Source: Bradyrhizobium daqingense (GTDB taxonomy: Bacteria > Pseudomonadota > Alphaproteobacteria > Rhizobiales > Xanthobacteraceae). From it: DNA of 64,000 nucleotides. A program made the position numbers and the translations under genes. The notes under the pieces are model-generated. The model was not told the origin of the DNA. It ran no database searches and saw only the letters and a program-made list of their open reading frames with translations. The stretch spans positions 7,178,001 through 7,242,000 of the forward strand of contig NZ_CP088014.1 in the NCBI RefSeq assembly GCF_021044685.1. The letters run 5' to 3'. Below, piece by piece: positions 35,977 through 44,241 of the stretch (position 1 is the stretch's first letter; the number at the start of each line of letters is the position of its first letter).

Positions 35977-36739
35977 TGCGCTACGAACTCGCCGGTTATG
36001 AATGGATTGCCATCAAGCCCATGCTGCCAACAAGCCGCGTGGCGTTCCTCGGGTTAACGACTGTCGTGTCCTCAATGGCATCTTCTGGGTCTTGCGCTCC
36101 GGAGCGCCTTGGCGCGATTTGCCCGAGACGTTTGGTCCGTAAACCACATGCTAAAACCTCTTTGTCCGTTGGCGGCGGGCTGGTGTCTGGATCCGCATCA
36201 TAGACGCATCTGCGGCTGCCCATGATGCCCCTGTCCAAATGATCGCCACCTCGATTGTCCATGTGCATCAGCATGGGGCCTGCATCACAAGGAACCATCG
36301 CCAATCGATGGGAAGGTCACGCGGCGGCTTGACGAGCAAAATCCACGCGGTGGTCGATAGCAATGGTCTCCCGGTACGGTTGGCGTTGAGCCTCGGCGAG
36401 GCCCACGACGTTCGACTTGCAGGAAGACTGCGCGCTCGTCTGAAGTCCGGATCAATGTTGCTTGCCGACCGTGGCTATGACGCCGACTGGATCAGAGAGT
36501 TTGCCATGAACAAGGGGGCGTGGGCCAACATCCCGCCGAAAAGCAATCGCGGCGATCCGATCGGCTTCAGCCCCTATCTCTACCGCGCTCGCAACCAGGT
36601 CGAACGGTTCTTCAACAGGATCAAACAATGTCGTCGTGTGGCGACGCGCTACGACAGGCTTGCGGGAAACTACCTTGCCTTCGTCCAACTCGCATCGATC
36701 CGGCGATGGCTGGCTGCGCGTTATGATGCCATGCTCTAG
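35977..36739 (+). pseudogene. Decayed IS5-family transposase
   Basis: Reading starts at ATG 35977 (MRYELAGYEWIAIKPMLP) and, after a one-base loss near 36027, continues in another frame as RGVPRVNDCRVLNGIFWVLR and WRDLPETFGP. Two in-frame TAA codons then interrupt it near 36139 and 36154. From 36160 the C-terminal part is open to a TAG at 36737, with the catalytic DDE-type features expected: MIATSIVHVHQHG, LLADRGYDADW and YRARNQVERFFNRIKQCRR. The element is therefore inactive by sequence. IS5-type elements of this layout often use frameshifting, but two nonsense codons argue for decay. Its right end runs into the next gene. Confidence 0.85.
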
Positions 36740-36978
36740 TAGCGACGGCCCGACCCGCTGCCCCGGGTCATGTTCCCGCGATAGGGCCGAGCCGCTGCAC
36801 CACTCGTCACAGGAGCCTCGATCCGGCTTGGAATGTTGCGCGTTGCATTAGGGCGCGCGGGCTGCGACGGATTGACAATGATCACGTTGCGATTGGGCGT
36901 CGAGGGGTCGTTGACCCCCTGGGCCCAGGCGCCAGCGGGCACGACAAGCGCGAACGTGATCAAGACTAATCGTTTCAT
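36736..36978 (-). CDS. Small exported Pro/Asn-rich protein
   Basis: This 80-residue protein has a signal peptide (MKRLVLITFALVVPAGAWA, cleavage before QG) and a basic, Pro/Asn/Arg-rich mature part without hydrophobic core, so probably unstructured. The ATG at 36978 follows GGGAG by nine bases. Its stop codon overlaps the stop of the IS5 transposase remnant on the other strand, so the IS may have inserted at, or removed, the original 3' end. Function unknown. Confidence 0.5.
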   Translation of the reverse strand: MKRLVLITFALVVPAGAWAQGVNDPSTPNRNVIIVNPSQPARPNATRNIPSRIEAPVTSGAAARPYRGNMTRGSGSGRRY

Positions 36979-37045
36979 GTGCGACATCTCCCAAGCAAGA
37001 ACGTCAGGAGGCGAACACCGTTCCTTCACGGTTCGTTGCGTGACC

Positions 37046-37291
37046 TCACCGAGGCACGGCAATCAGCTTGCCATCCCTCCAGACGCCCTGGGCCGCCTGT
37101 CCGGCGGGAAGGCTCCCCGCCACATTCCGGACAGCGGTCGGCCGGGAGGCAGCCTGGGTGGTCTGTTTCTTCTTATCGGATGTCGTCACGATGCTGGAGC
37201 TGGTGGTGTTGGCCCGATCCTTGGTTCCTTGCGCAAACGCAGACTGAACCAGAAAGGCCGAAAACATGATTGCTGTCAAAATGCCGCGCAT
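37046..37291 (-). CDS. Small exported protein
   Basis: This 81-residue protein has a signal peptide (RGILTAIMFSAFLVQSAFA, cleavage before QG) and a polar, Thr/Ser/Lys-rich mature part ending WRDGKLIAVPR. It lies upstream of another small exported protein gene (36736-36978) on the same strand. A longer mature part is missing, so it is likely a small periplasmic protein. Ribosome-binding site weak. Function unknown. Confidence 0.5.
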   Translation of the reverse strand: MRGILTAIMFSAFLVQSAFAQGTKDRANTTSSSIVTTSDKKKQTTQAASRPTAVRNVAGSLPAGQAAQGVWRDGKLIAVPR

Positions 37292-37467
37292 GGTCCAACA
37301 CCGGAAAGAGGAGCTGGGCGAAATGTCACAGGTTTCTGCTCAAAAGCAAGCTCTTCCGAGCGGAAGCTTTCCGGGCCGGATAAACCAGGCAATCCACCGC
37401 GGTCGAGGGCGAGCCGGGGTGAAAAGCCTAGCGAAACAGCATCATCCGAGCTAGTTGATCGGCCTTG

Positions 37468-38679
37468 ATGACGGAGCCCGGCGACACAGCAGCCAACGCC
37501 TTGGAGGCGCAAGAGATCAAGGCCGGACTTGTCCGCCTGTTGTCAGCACGGATCCACGACATCTCGAACGACCCCCGGGAGATGCGAGAGGTCGTCTACG
37601 AGTTGGCCCGCATCAAGCTTCTGGAACAATTCACCCACGCCGACGCGCGGGAGGCCCGAGAGCTCCAGCAAGTCCTCGAACGCGCCATTCGGGAGGTCGA
37701 ACGCGCCTTTGAGCGAAGCGAGAAGTCTTCACTGACCAAGGGTGACGCGAGCCCGGTGGCGAATTCTCCGCCCGTGAATGTCGCCGTTCCCCCGCCCATT
37801 CCGACGCCGGCTCCCTTGGCGTCATCAGCCATTCCGGTGGCTGCCGAGACGCCGCGGCGTCCTGCCGCACCGCCAGGATCGCTCGACCAACCCAAGCGAA
37901 GCAGTGCTTTCAACTCTCTCGCTCGATTGACGGCCATCACCCTGCTCATTGCGGGCGCCGGCACCGCGGTCGTCTATTGGCCGCGGTTGAAGGCACAGCT
38001 AACGGCGCGGTCGCAGGTGGCGCAGCCCGAACGCACGCCCAAGCGCCCGGAGCCTCAATCGACCGCGATTCCGACTCCCTCGGCAAGCAAGACAGCTGAA
38101 CGAATGCCGGAGAGCGCAAAGGAGCCAACGCAAGCTGCGCATCCGTCGATGCCCCTGCCGACGACATTCGGGGTCTACGCCTTGAGCGAGGGCCAGCTCC
38201 ATGAGCTCAAGCCGGTGCCGGGAAAGATTCCGGACCGGCGCGTCGCGATCTCGGCAGCCATCAACACGCCGAGCGCGACCACTTTGATGGACGGCGACGT
38301 CAAATTCATCGTGTTCAGGCCCGACGGGGGTGTCGATGCAAGCGGGACCGAAGTTCGGGTGATCGCGAAAGTCTCCCGGTCGATGGGCGTCGATGCCACC
38401 GGGAAAGCGGCCATGGTCAGCGCCGGCGATTCCTGGGTGATCCGCAGCATGTCCTACCCCTACAAGGTAGGTCCGATCGACGATCAGTCGAGAATGCTAT
38501 TGCTTCAACCGGAGCAAGACGGTTTCACGCTCGCGCCGGGCCGTTACGTCGTGGTGGTCAAGGGCATGGGCTATGACTTCACCGTCGCCGGGACGATCAC
38601 CGATCCCAATCAATGCGTCGAGCGGATCAATGCGGCGAACGGCGCGTTTTACTCGCCCTGCCCGCCGCCGCGACGATAG
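37468..38679 (+). CDS. Membrane-anchored protein with Pro-rich linker and periplasmic domain
   Basis: This 403-residue protein has three parts. Residues 1-90 are a charged cytoplasmic helical region (RIHDISNDPREMREVVYELA); a Pro/Ala-rich linker leads to one membrane helix near residues 150-170 (LTAITLLIAGAGTAVVYW). A second Pro/Ser-rich linker leads to a beta-rich periplasmic domain of ~160 residues with TLMDGDVKFIVFRPDGGVDA and APGRYVVVVKGMGYDFTVAG, ending in a Cys pair. This layout recalls single-pass proteins that couple cytoplasm and envelope. I do not recognise a family. Start is ATG at 37468. Confidence 0.7.
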   Translation: MTEPGDTAANALEAQEIKAGLVRLLSARIHDISNDPREMREVVYELARIKLLEQFTHADAREARELQQVLERAIREVERAFERSEKSSLTKGDASPVANSPPVNVAVPPPIPTPAPLASSAIPVAAETPRRPAAPPGSLDQPKRSSAFNSLARLTAITLLIAGAGTAVVYWPRLKAQLTARSQVAQPERTPKRPEPQSTAIPTPSASKTAERMPESAKEPTQAAHPSMPLPTTFGVYALSEGQLHELKPVPGKIPDRRVAISAAINTPSATTLMDGDVKFIVFRPDGGVDASGTEVRVIAKVSRSMGVDATGKAAMVSAGDSWVIRSMSYPYKVGPIDDQSRMLLLQPEQDGFTLAPGRYVVVVKGMGYDFTVAGTITDPNQCVERINAANGAFYSPCPPPRR

Positions 38680-38692
38680 CGCAGCCCTTGTT

Positions 38693-38971
38693 TCATTTGG
38701 CCGGCTTGCTGTCCTTGGGCGCGGCTGCCGGCATGTCGTCGACCTTGCCGTTGTTGGCGACGCACTTTTGGAAGTATTCGCGCTGGTCCTTGCCCGTTCC
38801 CTTGGCGCTCCCGGCCGCAGGGTTGCCGATCTGCCTGGGCGGAAAAGCTTTCGCCACTGCGGCGTCGCATGCGCGCGCCACTTCGGCCGTGATGGCCGAA
38901 GCCGTCGCCGGCGCGGCCAGCGTCAAAGCACCTGCCAATCCAACCAATGTCCGCAAATTCTTGACCGGCAT
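38693..38971 (-). CDS. Small exported protein with two Cys
   Basis: This 92-residue protein has a signal peptide (PVKNLRTLVGLAGALTLA, cleavage near ASA-IT) and a short mature part with ARACDAAVAKAFPPRQIG and YFQKCVANNGKVD, so a likely disulphide. The C-terminus is Ala/Pro/Lys-rich. The start at 38971 follows GAAGGAG, a strong ribosome-binding site. It converges with the plus-strand gene 37468. Function unknown. Confidence 0.65.
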   Translation of the reverse strand: MPVKNLRTLVGLAGALTLAAPATASAITAEVARACDAAVAKAFPPRQIGNPAAGSAKGTGKDQREYFQKCVANNGKVDDMPAAAPKDSKPAK

Positions 38972-39104
38972 CTCTTCGCTCCTTCAATCCGTGAAATGGT
39001 TGCCTGGACCATATCAAAAAGGATCGACGCACCAAACGGCAAACCGGCGCAGACTCGTGGCGCACCACGGTAGCCGCTACGTACGGCGCATCGGGAGCGT
39101 TGTA

Positions 39105-39530
39105 CTAGCTGTTGAGCTGCGGCGGCTTGAAATCGGGAAAGCGCGTGAGCATTGCGGTCTTGACGAACTTCAGGTGAGCGATGCTGCTGGCCAATTCCTT
39201 GAGCCGGCGCTGGCCGTTCGAGATGTCAGCCGCAAAGAGATCCTGATGATGATTGTCGAGCGGCTCCCGCTCGAGATATTCGTCGGTGCCGTTGCCGAAG
39301 GTGACGGACGCACGCGCGAGCGCATCGTCGACACGCCGGTTGAGGCCGGCCTGCTCCCTCTCCGCGTCCTGCAACGCCGTCTCGATGGCCGCCAGGACGG
39401 CACCGATCCGCGCGCGGTCGGTCTCCGCATCACGCTCGGCGGAGCGCGCCTTGAAGGTCTTGTCCTCGCGGCGGGAGCCGAGAAGATTGTGTGCGCGCGC
39501 TCTCAGGAACAGCTGAAACATCTGGGCCAT
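39105..39530 (-). CDS. Hypothetical helical protein
   Basis: This 141-residue charged protein is mostly alpha-helical, with a probable coiled coil at about residues 22-75 (ARSAERDAETDRARIGAVLA, then TALQDAEREQAGL) and no membrane segment. AHLKFVKTAMLTRFPDF near the end is the most distinctive part. A site resembling AAGGTGG precedes the ATG at 39530. Function unknown; the next upstream gene on the strand is 33 bp away. Confidence 0.6.
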   Translation of the reverse strand: MAQMFQLFLRARAHNLLGSRREDKTFKARSAERDAETDRARIGAVLAAIETALQDAEREQAGLNRRVDDALARASVTFGNGTDEYLEREPLDNHHQDLFAADISNGQRRLKELASSIAHLKFVKTAMLTRFPDFKPPQLNS

Positions 39531-39562
39531 CCCACCTTCGAGATTCAGGCGGCTACCATCGG

Positions 39563-39853
39563 TCAGACATAGTTAACAAAGCTTAAATCTTGCGCCTGCG
39601 CCGCCTGGCTTCGTGCGATCCACGTCCGCCAGGCGCCTTCGTGCTTGGAATAGAGCTCGAGCCAGCGAATTTCGCCCGCGCCGGCAGCCCATTTACCGCC
39701 ACGGATCTTGGCCGCGCCATGACCCGTCTCCTTCGAGGAAGGATCCAGCGCCTCGAACTCCGCCGTCTCCTCGAGCGAAAGGCCGATCAGAACACGATGC
39801 CCTTGGGCATCGACGAAATACCTGCGGGGCGCGTTGTGCTTCTGATCAATCAT
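39563..39853 (-). CDS. Small hypothetical protein coupled to a short membrane protein gene
   Basis: This 96-residue soluble protein starts MIDQKHNAPRRYFVDAQGHR and contains LIGLSLEETAEFEALDP, a pattern seen in small conserved rhizobial proteins of unknown function. Its ATG overlaps the end of the 44-residue membrane protein gene at 39846-39980 by eight bases (ATGATTGA), so translation is coupled. Function unknown. Confidence 0.6.
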   Translation of the reverse strand: MIDQKHNAPRRYFVDAQGHRVLIGLSLEETAEFEALDPSSKETGHGAAKIRGGKWAAGAGEIRWLELYSKHEGAWRTWIARSQAAQAQDLSFVNYV

Positions 39854-39980
39854 TGGAACGGCCCTCGCTCATGATCCAAGGCCCCGGAAGATCTTTCAGC
39901 CGCCGATCATAAGCACGAACGAATACAGTCAAAATGAGGCCGCAGCTCGCCGTGCCCAGCAATGCAATCACATACGCCAT
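39846..39980 (-). CDS. 44-residue membrane protein (short gene)
   Basis: The frame encodes MAYVIALLGTASCGLILTVF followed by VRAYDRRLKDLPGPW and a short polar end: a single membrane helix with a positively charged cytoplasmic side. The stop TGA overlaps the start of the next gene (39853), a strong sign that it is real. A GTAGGTAG site lies just upstream of the ATG at 39980. It is too short for most gene callers. Function unknown; such small proteins often sit in membrane complexes. Confidence 0.6.
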   Translation of the reverse strand: MAYVIALLGTASCGLILTVFVRAYDRRLKDLPGPWIMSEGRSND

Positions 39981-40204
39981 CCACGTCTACCTACGCGAGC
40001 CCCGGAAAAATCGAGGCGGCTGAACCATCGCCATGAACCGATGCGTTTTAGGTTGCCTCTCCCAAACTCTCAACGACGGCGCCAGATTAACCTAACCACA
40101 TATGGTTAGTCGCGCTCACCCCGACAGCCATTCGGCAATTGGCCGCCACGCCAGACTTGCGGTGAGATCAGCATGAATTCTCGACGCGCTTCAAATTGTT
40201 GCTC

Positions 40205-40253
40205 GAGCATGATCTATTCGGCAAACCGCTGCACACTTTTCCGGATCATGCTC
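40205..40253. repeat. Palindromic intergenic repeat of Bradyrhizobium type
   Basis: A 49-bp imperfect palindrome has arms GAGCATGATC and GATCATGCTC with an inner segment ACCGCTGCACACTTTTCC. I recall this unit as a common dispersed intergenic palindrome in Bradyrhizobium and relatives. It lies between the two small membrane protein genes 39846 and 40261 and may end transcripts or act as a mobile non-autonomous element. Confidence 0.75.
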
Positions 40254-40260
40254 CGGCCGA

Positions 40261-40440
40261 TCACGACGACGGAGGCTGACCCCGGCCAGCTCCCATAGAG
40301 GCGGGCGTGTAGGGAGCATAGAGACGATATCGTTCCGATCGCTTGCGCGAGCGCCACGCGCGCACGCCATAGCCGCAACAAAAGCCTGCTACGAAAATCG
40401 AAATCAGAACAAAAATTGCCAACATCTGGAATGTTCCCAT
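40261..40440 (-). CDS. Small membrane protein
   Basis: This ~59-residue protein starts MGTFQMLAIFVLISIFVAGF, a single membrane helix with Cys pair near its end, and continues as an Arg-rich tail (VRAWRSRKRSERYRLYAPY). The start could be the ATG at 40440 or the one at 40425; GGAGG lies upstream of the first but somewhat far. Similar small proteins occur in Bradyrhizobium. A pair of GGAAxGTTCC palindromes surrounds the start. Function unknown. Confidence 0.5.
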   Translation of the reverse strand: MGTFQMLAIFVLISIFVAGFCCGYGVRAWRSRKRSERYRLYAPYTPASMGAGRGQPPSS

Positions 40441-40455
40441 TTTTCGGAACGTTCC
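40428..40455. promoter_or_regulatory. Pair of GGAA(C/T)GTTCC palindromes flanking a start codon
   Basis: GGAATGTTCC (40428-40437) and the perfect palindrome GGAACGTTCC (40446-40455) lie 18 bp apart centre to centre, on either side of the ATG at 40440. Such spacing (about two helical turns) suits a dimeric regulator or an RNA hairpin around the start, but no regulator is known to me for it. Confidence 0.35.
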
Positions 40456-40993
40456 TCCCATCCTCATTTCATCGTGTCGTCGTCACGACTTCAAGATCGA
40501 TACCGCTGAAACATTTGTCAGACGAAGATGAAGTTTGTGCAACGTGGTGCTTGAAAATTGGTCGTCGCGCGAGAAGCGAGGGGCCGAAAGAACGGCGGAA
40601 ATCTCTCATCGTTCGAGAGCGAAATCCAGCCGGGCGGTGTTAACCCGCGTTCATGTCGGCAAGCGAGCGCAAGCCGCAAGCGCGCCACGATCGAGCACGC
40701 CTGCATCGGCGTGGCGAGGTGGTCTTTGACGCAGTTTCGAATGCGCATGTGCCGGCGATCGCCGACGGCATCGACGTAGCCCCGTGGTTATACGGAGCCT
40801 CATGCGGCAACTTCATCGCGGTAAGGTTGAGCAGTTAGCTTAATCCGCGTTGTTTGTTGCGAACTCTCGCGCTTGGCTTATCCATCCTTCACCGGGCTCC
40901 CCCAAGCCCGGCCCCACCCAAGCAAAGCCGTCGAGCGAACATGGGTCCGCTTGGCGGCTTTGTCCTTGTGTCGATGAGAGGATCGTTTCGGTT
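40441..40993. other. Stretch without a recognisable gene
   Basis: Several overlapping short frames exist on both strands, none with a credible start and protein character. The region should contain promoters for 40261 (minus) and 40994 (plus). No RNA gene or terminator was recognised. Confidence 0.4.
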
Positions 40994-41167
40994 ATGGCGC
41001 GAAAGCCCTGGTCGTTCAAGGAAGACCGCAAGCTCATGGAGCTGGCGAAATCTTCGGCTTCGCTGGAAGAGGCGGTGAAAGCTCTTGGGCGCTCGCCTGA
41101 CGCGATCAAGCGCATGGCCTTGCGGCTTGGTCTTTCGCTAAAGTCGAAGACGGGCAAGAAGGGCTAG
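40994..41167 (+). CDS. Small SANT/Myb-like DNA-binding protein
   Basis: This 57-residue protein starts MARKPWSFKEDRKLMELAKS and ends in a helix-turn-helix-like unit (EEAVKALGRSPDAIKRMALR) and a basic tail. The pattern W-x(2)-E-D-x-K-L-x-x-L-A is that of SANT/Myb-like domains found as single-domain proteins in alphaproteobacteria. The start at 40994 is chosen because the upstream frame has no protein character. It may bind DNA as a small regulator; target unknown. Confidence 0.65.
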   Translation: MARKPWSFKEDRKLMELAKSSASLEEAVKALGRSPDAIKRMALRLGLSLKSKTGKKG

Positions 41168-41309
41168 ACTCCGAGCAGTGCACCGAGGATGCGCGGCATT
41201 CCTCGTCGGTCGCCCGTTCCCCTTCCAGTTCGTTGCAGCCCCGGCTTCCCAGGATGGAACCAAAGGGACGATCAGGTGTTATTTCGGACTTCACTCGTGA
41301 GGTCTGGCA

Positions 41310-41567
41310 GTGGTAAATTTCACCATTTCCGCGATGCTGGTTTGGCTGGCGATCAACATCGCCTTCGTGGTGCTTCGTCTGCGGGCCACCCGCCATCCCG
41401 TCACGGGATCGACAGGCCCAGCCAACCTTGTCCAGAGGCGATTACGGTTCGCCGTCGGTGAGCGCCGATTGAGGCCCCATCCCGGCACGGCAGCCCTCCA
41501 CCCGCACCACCCGATAAACCCTATCTTAGCCTCGGCCGGTTACGATCAATCTCCTCGGCTCTCCTGA
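41310..41567 (+). CDS. Small membrane protein, C-terminal half uncertain
   Basis: The first 28 residues (VNFTISAMLVWLAINIAFVV, then LRLRATR) form a membrane helix with a basic cytoplasmic end, a layout typical of small rhizobial membrane proteins. The GTG start at 41310 follows GAGG by nine bases. The rest of the 85-residue frame is Arg/His/Pro-rich and looks less natural, so an indel may have altered the end. Function unknown. Confidence 0.45.
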   Translation: MVNFTISAMLVWLAINIAFVVLRLRATRHPVTGSTGPANLVQRRLRFAVGERRLRPHPGTAALHPHHPINPILASAGYDQSPRLS

Positions 41568-41583
41568 ATTCCTGCCGGACCGG

Positions 41584-43176
41584 ATGAGATTGCAGCGACC
41601 GAACCTCTCGTTTGCGGCGCTCGTGCTTGCGAGCACGATGGCGTTCGGCCTCGCGGGACACTTCGCGGCAGAGGCCGTCATCCACCAGCAGCAGGCGCAT
41701 CAAGTCAACGAGCTGACCGAGGTCGTTCTGCGCCGTTCCGAGTTTGCGGTCGATTTCGCCGCGGCCAGCCTGGACGATCTCGCCAGGCGCAATCTCGCCA
41801 GCTGCGATCCTTCGGCGCTGCAAGCCACCCGCCTTCACGTCTATCAGCGTTCGGCGATCAAGGATGTCCGCCTCGTCAAACCGGATGGCTCGGTGATCTG
41901 CTCGGCCTATTCCGAGACGCTCGAATTCGACAAGGGATGGGTGGACCGCCGCGATATGCTGCCTTCGCACGACAAGGCGCTTTCGCTGTTTCGCGTCGAG
42001 CAGTTCGGCGGCGACGCCTTGGGCGTGCTGAGGGACGTCGACGACAGCTCCGCTCTCGTCGCCATCGTCGGCATCAACGCCAGCCTGTTCGACATCATGC
42101 CCGCCGAACTGCGCGCGCACAGCGAGGTGATGCTCGCCTTGAGCAGCGGTGAGAAGCTCGGAGCATTCCAGACTGACGCCGGTAGGCCTCTGGTCGAGCC
42201 TGTCAATTTCGACAGAAGTTCTGCGCGCTTCCCGCTTCATGCCACGATCAGGCTCGAGCGCGCGGTCCTTTCGAGCTGGAACAACGAAGCCTATTGGCGC
42301 ATCCTCGCCGTCGCGCTTGGACTTGGTGCAATCTTCGGCATTCTGCTGGCGCGCAGCCGCCGCATGGAGGGGCCGGTCGCCGATCTCGATCGTGCGCTGG
42401 CGGCCGGCGAGTTCAAGCCATACTACCAACCGATCTTCGATCTCAGGACAGGTCAGATCAAGGGCTGCGAGATTCTGGCGCGCTGGCTGCGCCGGGACGG
42501 CTCGGTCGTCCCGCCGATGAACTTCATTCCACTCGCCGAATCCAGCGGACGCATCCAGGCGATGACCTGGCAGATCCTGGAATCGGCGCTTGCCGAGCTG
42601 AGGCCATTGCTGAGGGCAGACAGGAGTTTCAAGATGTCCTTGAACGTCGTGCCCAGGCATCTCTTGAGTGCAGGCTTCGTCGAAGCGCTGCGTCGCAAGG
42701 TTCTGACGGCACGGGTCTCCGCGCGCCAGATCGTGGTCGAGATCACCGAACGCGACGAGCTCGACGATCTCGCGCGTGCCGCTTCTGTCGTCGCCGAGCT
42801 GCGCGATCATGGCTTCCGCGTCGCCATCGACGACGTCGGCGTCGGCCATAACGGGCTGTCTCGCCTGAAGGGCCTCGGCGCCGACATGATCAAGATCGAC
42901 AAGTTCTTCGTGGACACGATCACCGTGGACGCATCGACCACGACGATCGTGGAAATGCTGGTGGCGCTGGCGAGGGACCTCCATATGACCGTGATCGCCG
43001 AAGGCATCGAGACGGAGGAGCAGCTCCGCGCCCTGGTCACATCAGGCGTGGAAGAGGGTCAGGGCTATCTCGTTGCACCGCCTTTGCCGCTTGCCAAGTT
43101 CAACGAGCTCGTCGAGCGACGCGGAGTGGCGCTGTCGGATGCGGCAGCCGCCGCCAGCACGGCCTTGGTGGCCTGA
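41584..43176 (+). CDS. CSS-motif/EAL c-di-GMP phosphodiesterase
   Basis: This 530-residue inner-membrane enzyme is predicted to break down c-di-GMP. Two membrane helices (near residues 8-28 and 235-255) flank a periplasmic CSS-motif sensor with conserved Cys (LASCDPSAL and SVICSAYSE), which in this family respond to envelope redox state. The cytoplasmic EAL domain (about 275-515) has EIL for EAL, then LNVVPRH, VEITERDEL, IDDVGVGHN (instead of DDFGTG), KIDKFFVD, AEGIETEEQ and GQGYLVAPPLP, so the metal-binding and catalytic residues appear present. It stands just ahead of the chemosensory region and may tune EPS or adhesion. Confidence 0.9.
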   Translation: MRLQRPNLSFAALVLASTMAFGLAGHFAAEAVIHQQQAHQVNELTEVVLRRSEFAVDFAAASLDDLARRNLASCDPSALQATRLHVYQRSAIKDVRLVKPDGSVICSAYSETLEFDKGWVDRRDMLPSHDKALSLFRVEQFGGDALGVLRDVDDSSALVAIVGINASLFDIMPAELRAHSEVMLALSSGEKLGAFQTDAGRPLVEPVNFDRSSARFPLHATIRLERAVLSSWNNEAYWRILAVALGLGAIFGILLARSRRMEGPVADLDRALAAGEFKPYYQPIFDLRTGQIKGCEILARWLRRDGSVVPPMNFIPLAESSGRIQAMTWQILESALAELRPLLRADRSFKMSLNVVPRHLLSAGFVEALRRKVLTARVSARQIVVEITERDELDDLARAASVVAELRDHGFRVAIDDVGVGHNGLSRLKGLGADMIKIDKFFVDTITVDASTTTIVEMLVALARDLHMTVIAEGIETEEQLRALVTSGVEEGQGYLVAPPLPLAKFNELVERRGVALSDAAAAASTALVA

Positions 43177-43235
43177 CTTTAACGATAATTTCGGCTTTCG
43201 AACCTGAGCGGCGATCAACCCTGTATGTTGGCGCC

Positions 43236-43601
43236 ATGCGCAGGAACCACCTCATAGCAGCCGCGAGCATCTGTCTGGCCCTGATCGTCTACGCCACCCT
43301 GGCGAAGCTGGCGGGACGACCCGCGCTCATGGGGCACCACGAGGCCTATTGGATCGTGGTGATCGAACGCTTCAGCGCCTATGGTCTGCTCGGCTTCCTT
43401 CTGTCCTTCCTGCTGCCCGGTCGGCTCGCTCTGGCTTGCTCGCTCGTCATTGCGGTTGCCATGGGGCTGGAGGTGATGCAATCGTTCATCCCCGACCGTG
43501 ATCCGGGCTTCCTCGACGTGCTGCAGAAGGCGGCAGGAGGCACCGTCGGCGTCATGCTCGCCCAGATGATCCTGGCGTTCTTGCCCCGCCCGCCGTCCTG
43601 A
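43236..43601 (+). CDS. VanZ-like family membrane protein
   Basis: This 121-residue protein has four hydrophobic helices with the VanZ-like arrangement: an N-terminal helix, a second after a polar loop with ERFSAYGLLGFLL, a third in ALACSLVIAVAMGLEVMQSF, and a fourth after RDPGFLDVLQKAAGGTVGVM. The E-x(2)-Q-x-F-I-P-D-R segment followed by D-x(3)-N/Q is family-typical. Function in most bacteria is unknown. It is separated by 60 bp from the phosphodiesterase on the same strand. Confidence 0.8.
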   Translation: MRRNHLIAAASICLALIVYATLAKLAGRPALMGHHEAYWIVVIERFSAYGLLGFLLSFLLPGRLALACSLVIAVAMGLEVMQSFIPDRDPGFLDVLQKAAGGTVGVMLAQMILAFLPRPPS

Positions 43602-43651
43602 AGCAGCCGGCCTCGTCCAGCGCGACGAGCGGCGCACGCACGACCCGGCGC

Positions 43652-44098
43652 CTACTTCATCATCTGGCCGCGCAACTCCCCACCCGGGTTCGCGGCGGTA
43701 TGGATGTTCGCGTACCACTTTCCGGCCAGCAGATCTGCGGCCTGCGCCTCGGTGAGCGTGGCGCTGCCCTGGATCGGGCTTTCCACCGTCTTAAACGGCA
43801 GGGCGATGCCGGCGTTCTTGCCGGCCTCGCCGGGTCCATGGAAATGCGCCCCCAGGACCGGCCCGGTCAGTCCGTCATAGGTGACGACGTAGGTCAGAGT
43901 CTTCGTTTCTGTGTCGTAGCTCGCCTCGGCCTTGCCCGACCCGGTCGAGCTGTTCGGAGGCACTTCATTGCTTCCCTTGAGCTCGGCTCGCAGCTTCACG
44001 ATCTCCGCAACTGCGCTTCCGCTCATTGCGATGACGCTTCCCATCAGCGCGAGCGTCCCCAACAGTGCCACCGACGGCCGACAGACGGCTTTGACCAT
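43652..44098 (-). CDS. CHRD domain exported protein
   Basis: This 148-residue exported protein has a long signal peptide (residues 1-31, with LLGTLALMGSVIAM, cleavage near AVA-E) and a CHRD domain. The domain shows LKGSNEVPPNSSTGSG at its start, VVTYDGLTGPVLGAHFHGPG with conserved His, and YANIHTAANPGGELRGQ at its end. CHRD proteins are beta-sandwich proteins of unclear function in bacteria. The start at 44098 has CAGGAGGAG nearby, an excellent ribosome-binding site. Open frame upstream of it is not used. Confidence 0.9.
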   Translation of the reverse strand: MVKAVCRPSVALLGTLALMGSVIAMSGSAVAEIVKLRAELKGSNEVPPNSSTGSGKAEASYDTETKTLTYVVTYDGLTGPVLGAHFHGPGEAGKNAGIALPFKTVESPIQGSATLTEAQAADLLAGKWYANIHTAANPGGELRGQMMK

Positions 44099-44241
44099 GC
44101 ACTCCTCCTGCGGATTCCCACGCCCCATCGCGATCGAACACCGACGGCGGCGGGAAATTCCGTCGCAGCAGCTTATGATGATTCGAAAGGACGATCGCGG
44201 GAATTGGCCGTCGCGGGCGAAGGGGCCGGAACGGCAGAGGC

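Noticed and set aside
41521..42984. 487-codon minus-strand frame opposite the EAL gene
   Set aside because: Shadow of the phosphodiesterase gene, which has all family motifs on the plus strand.
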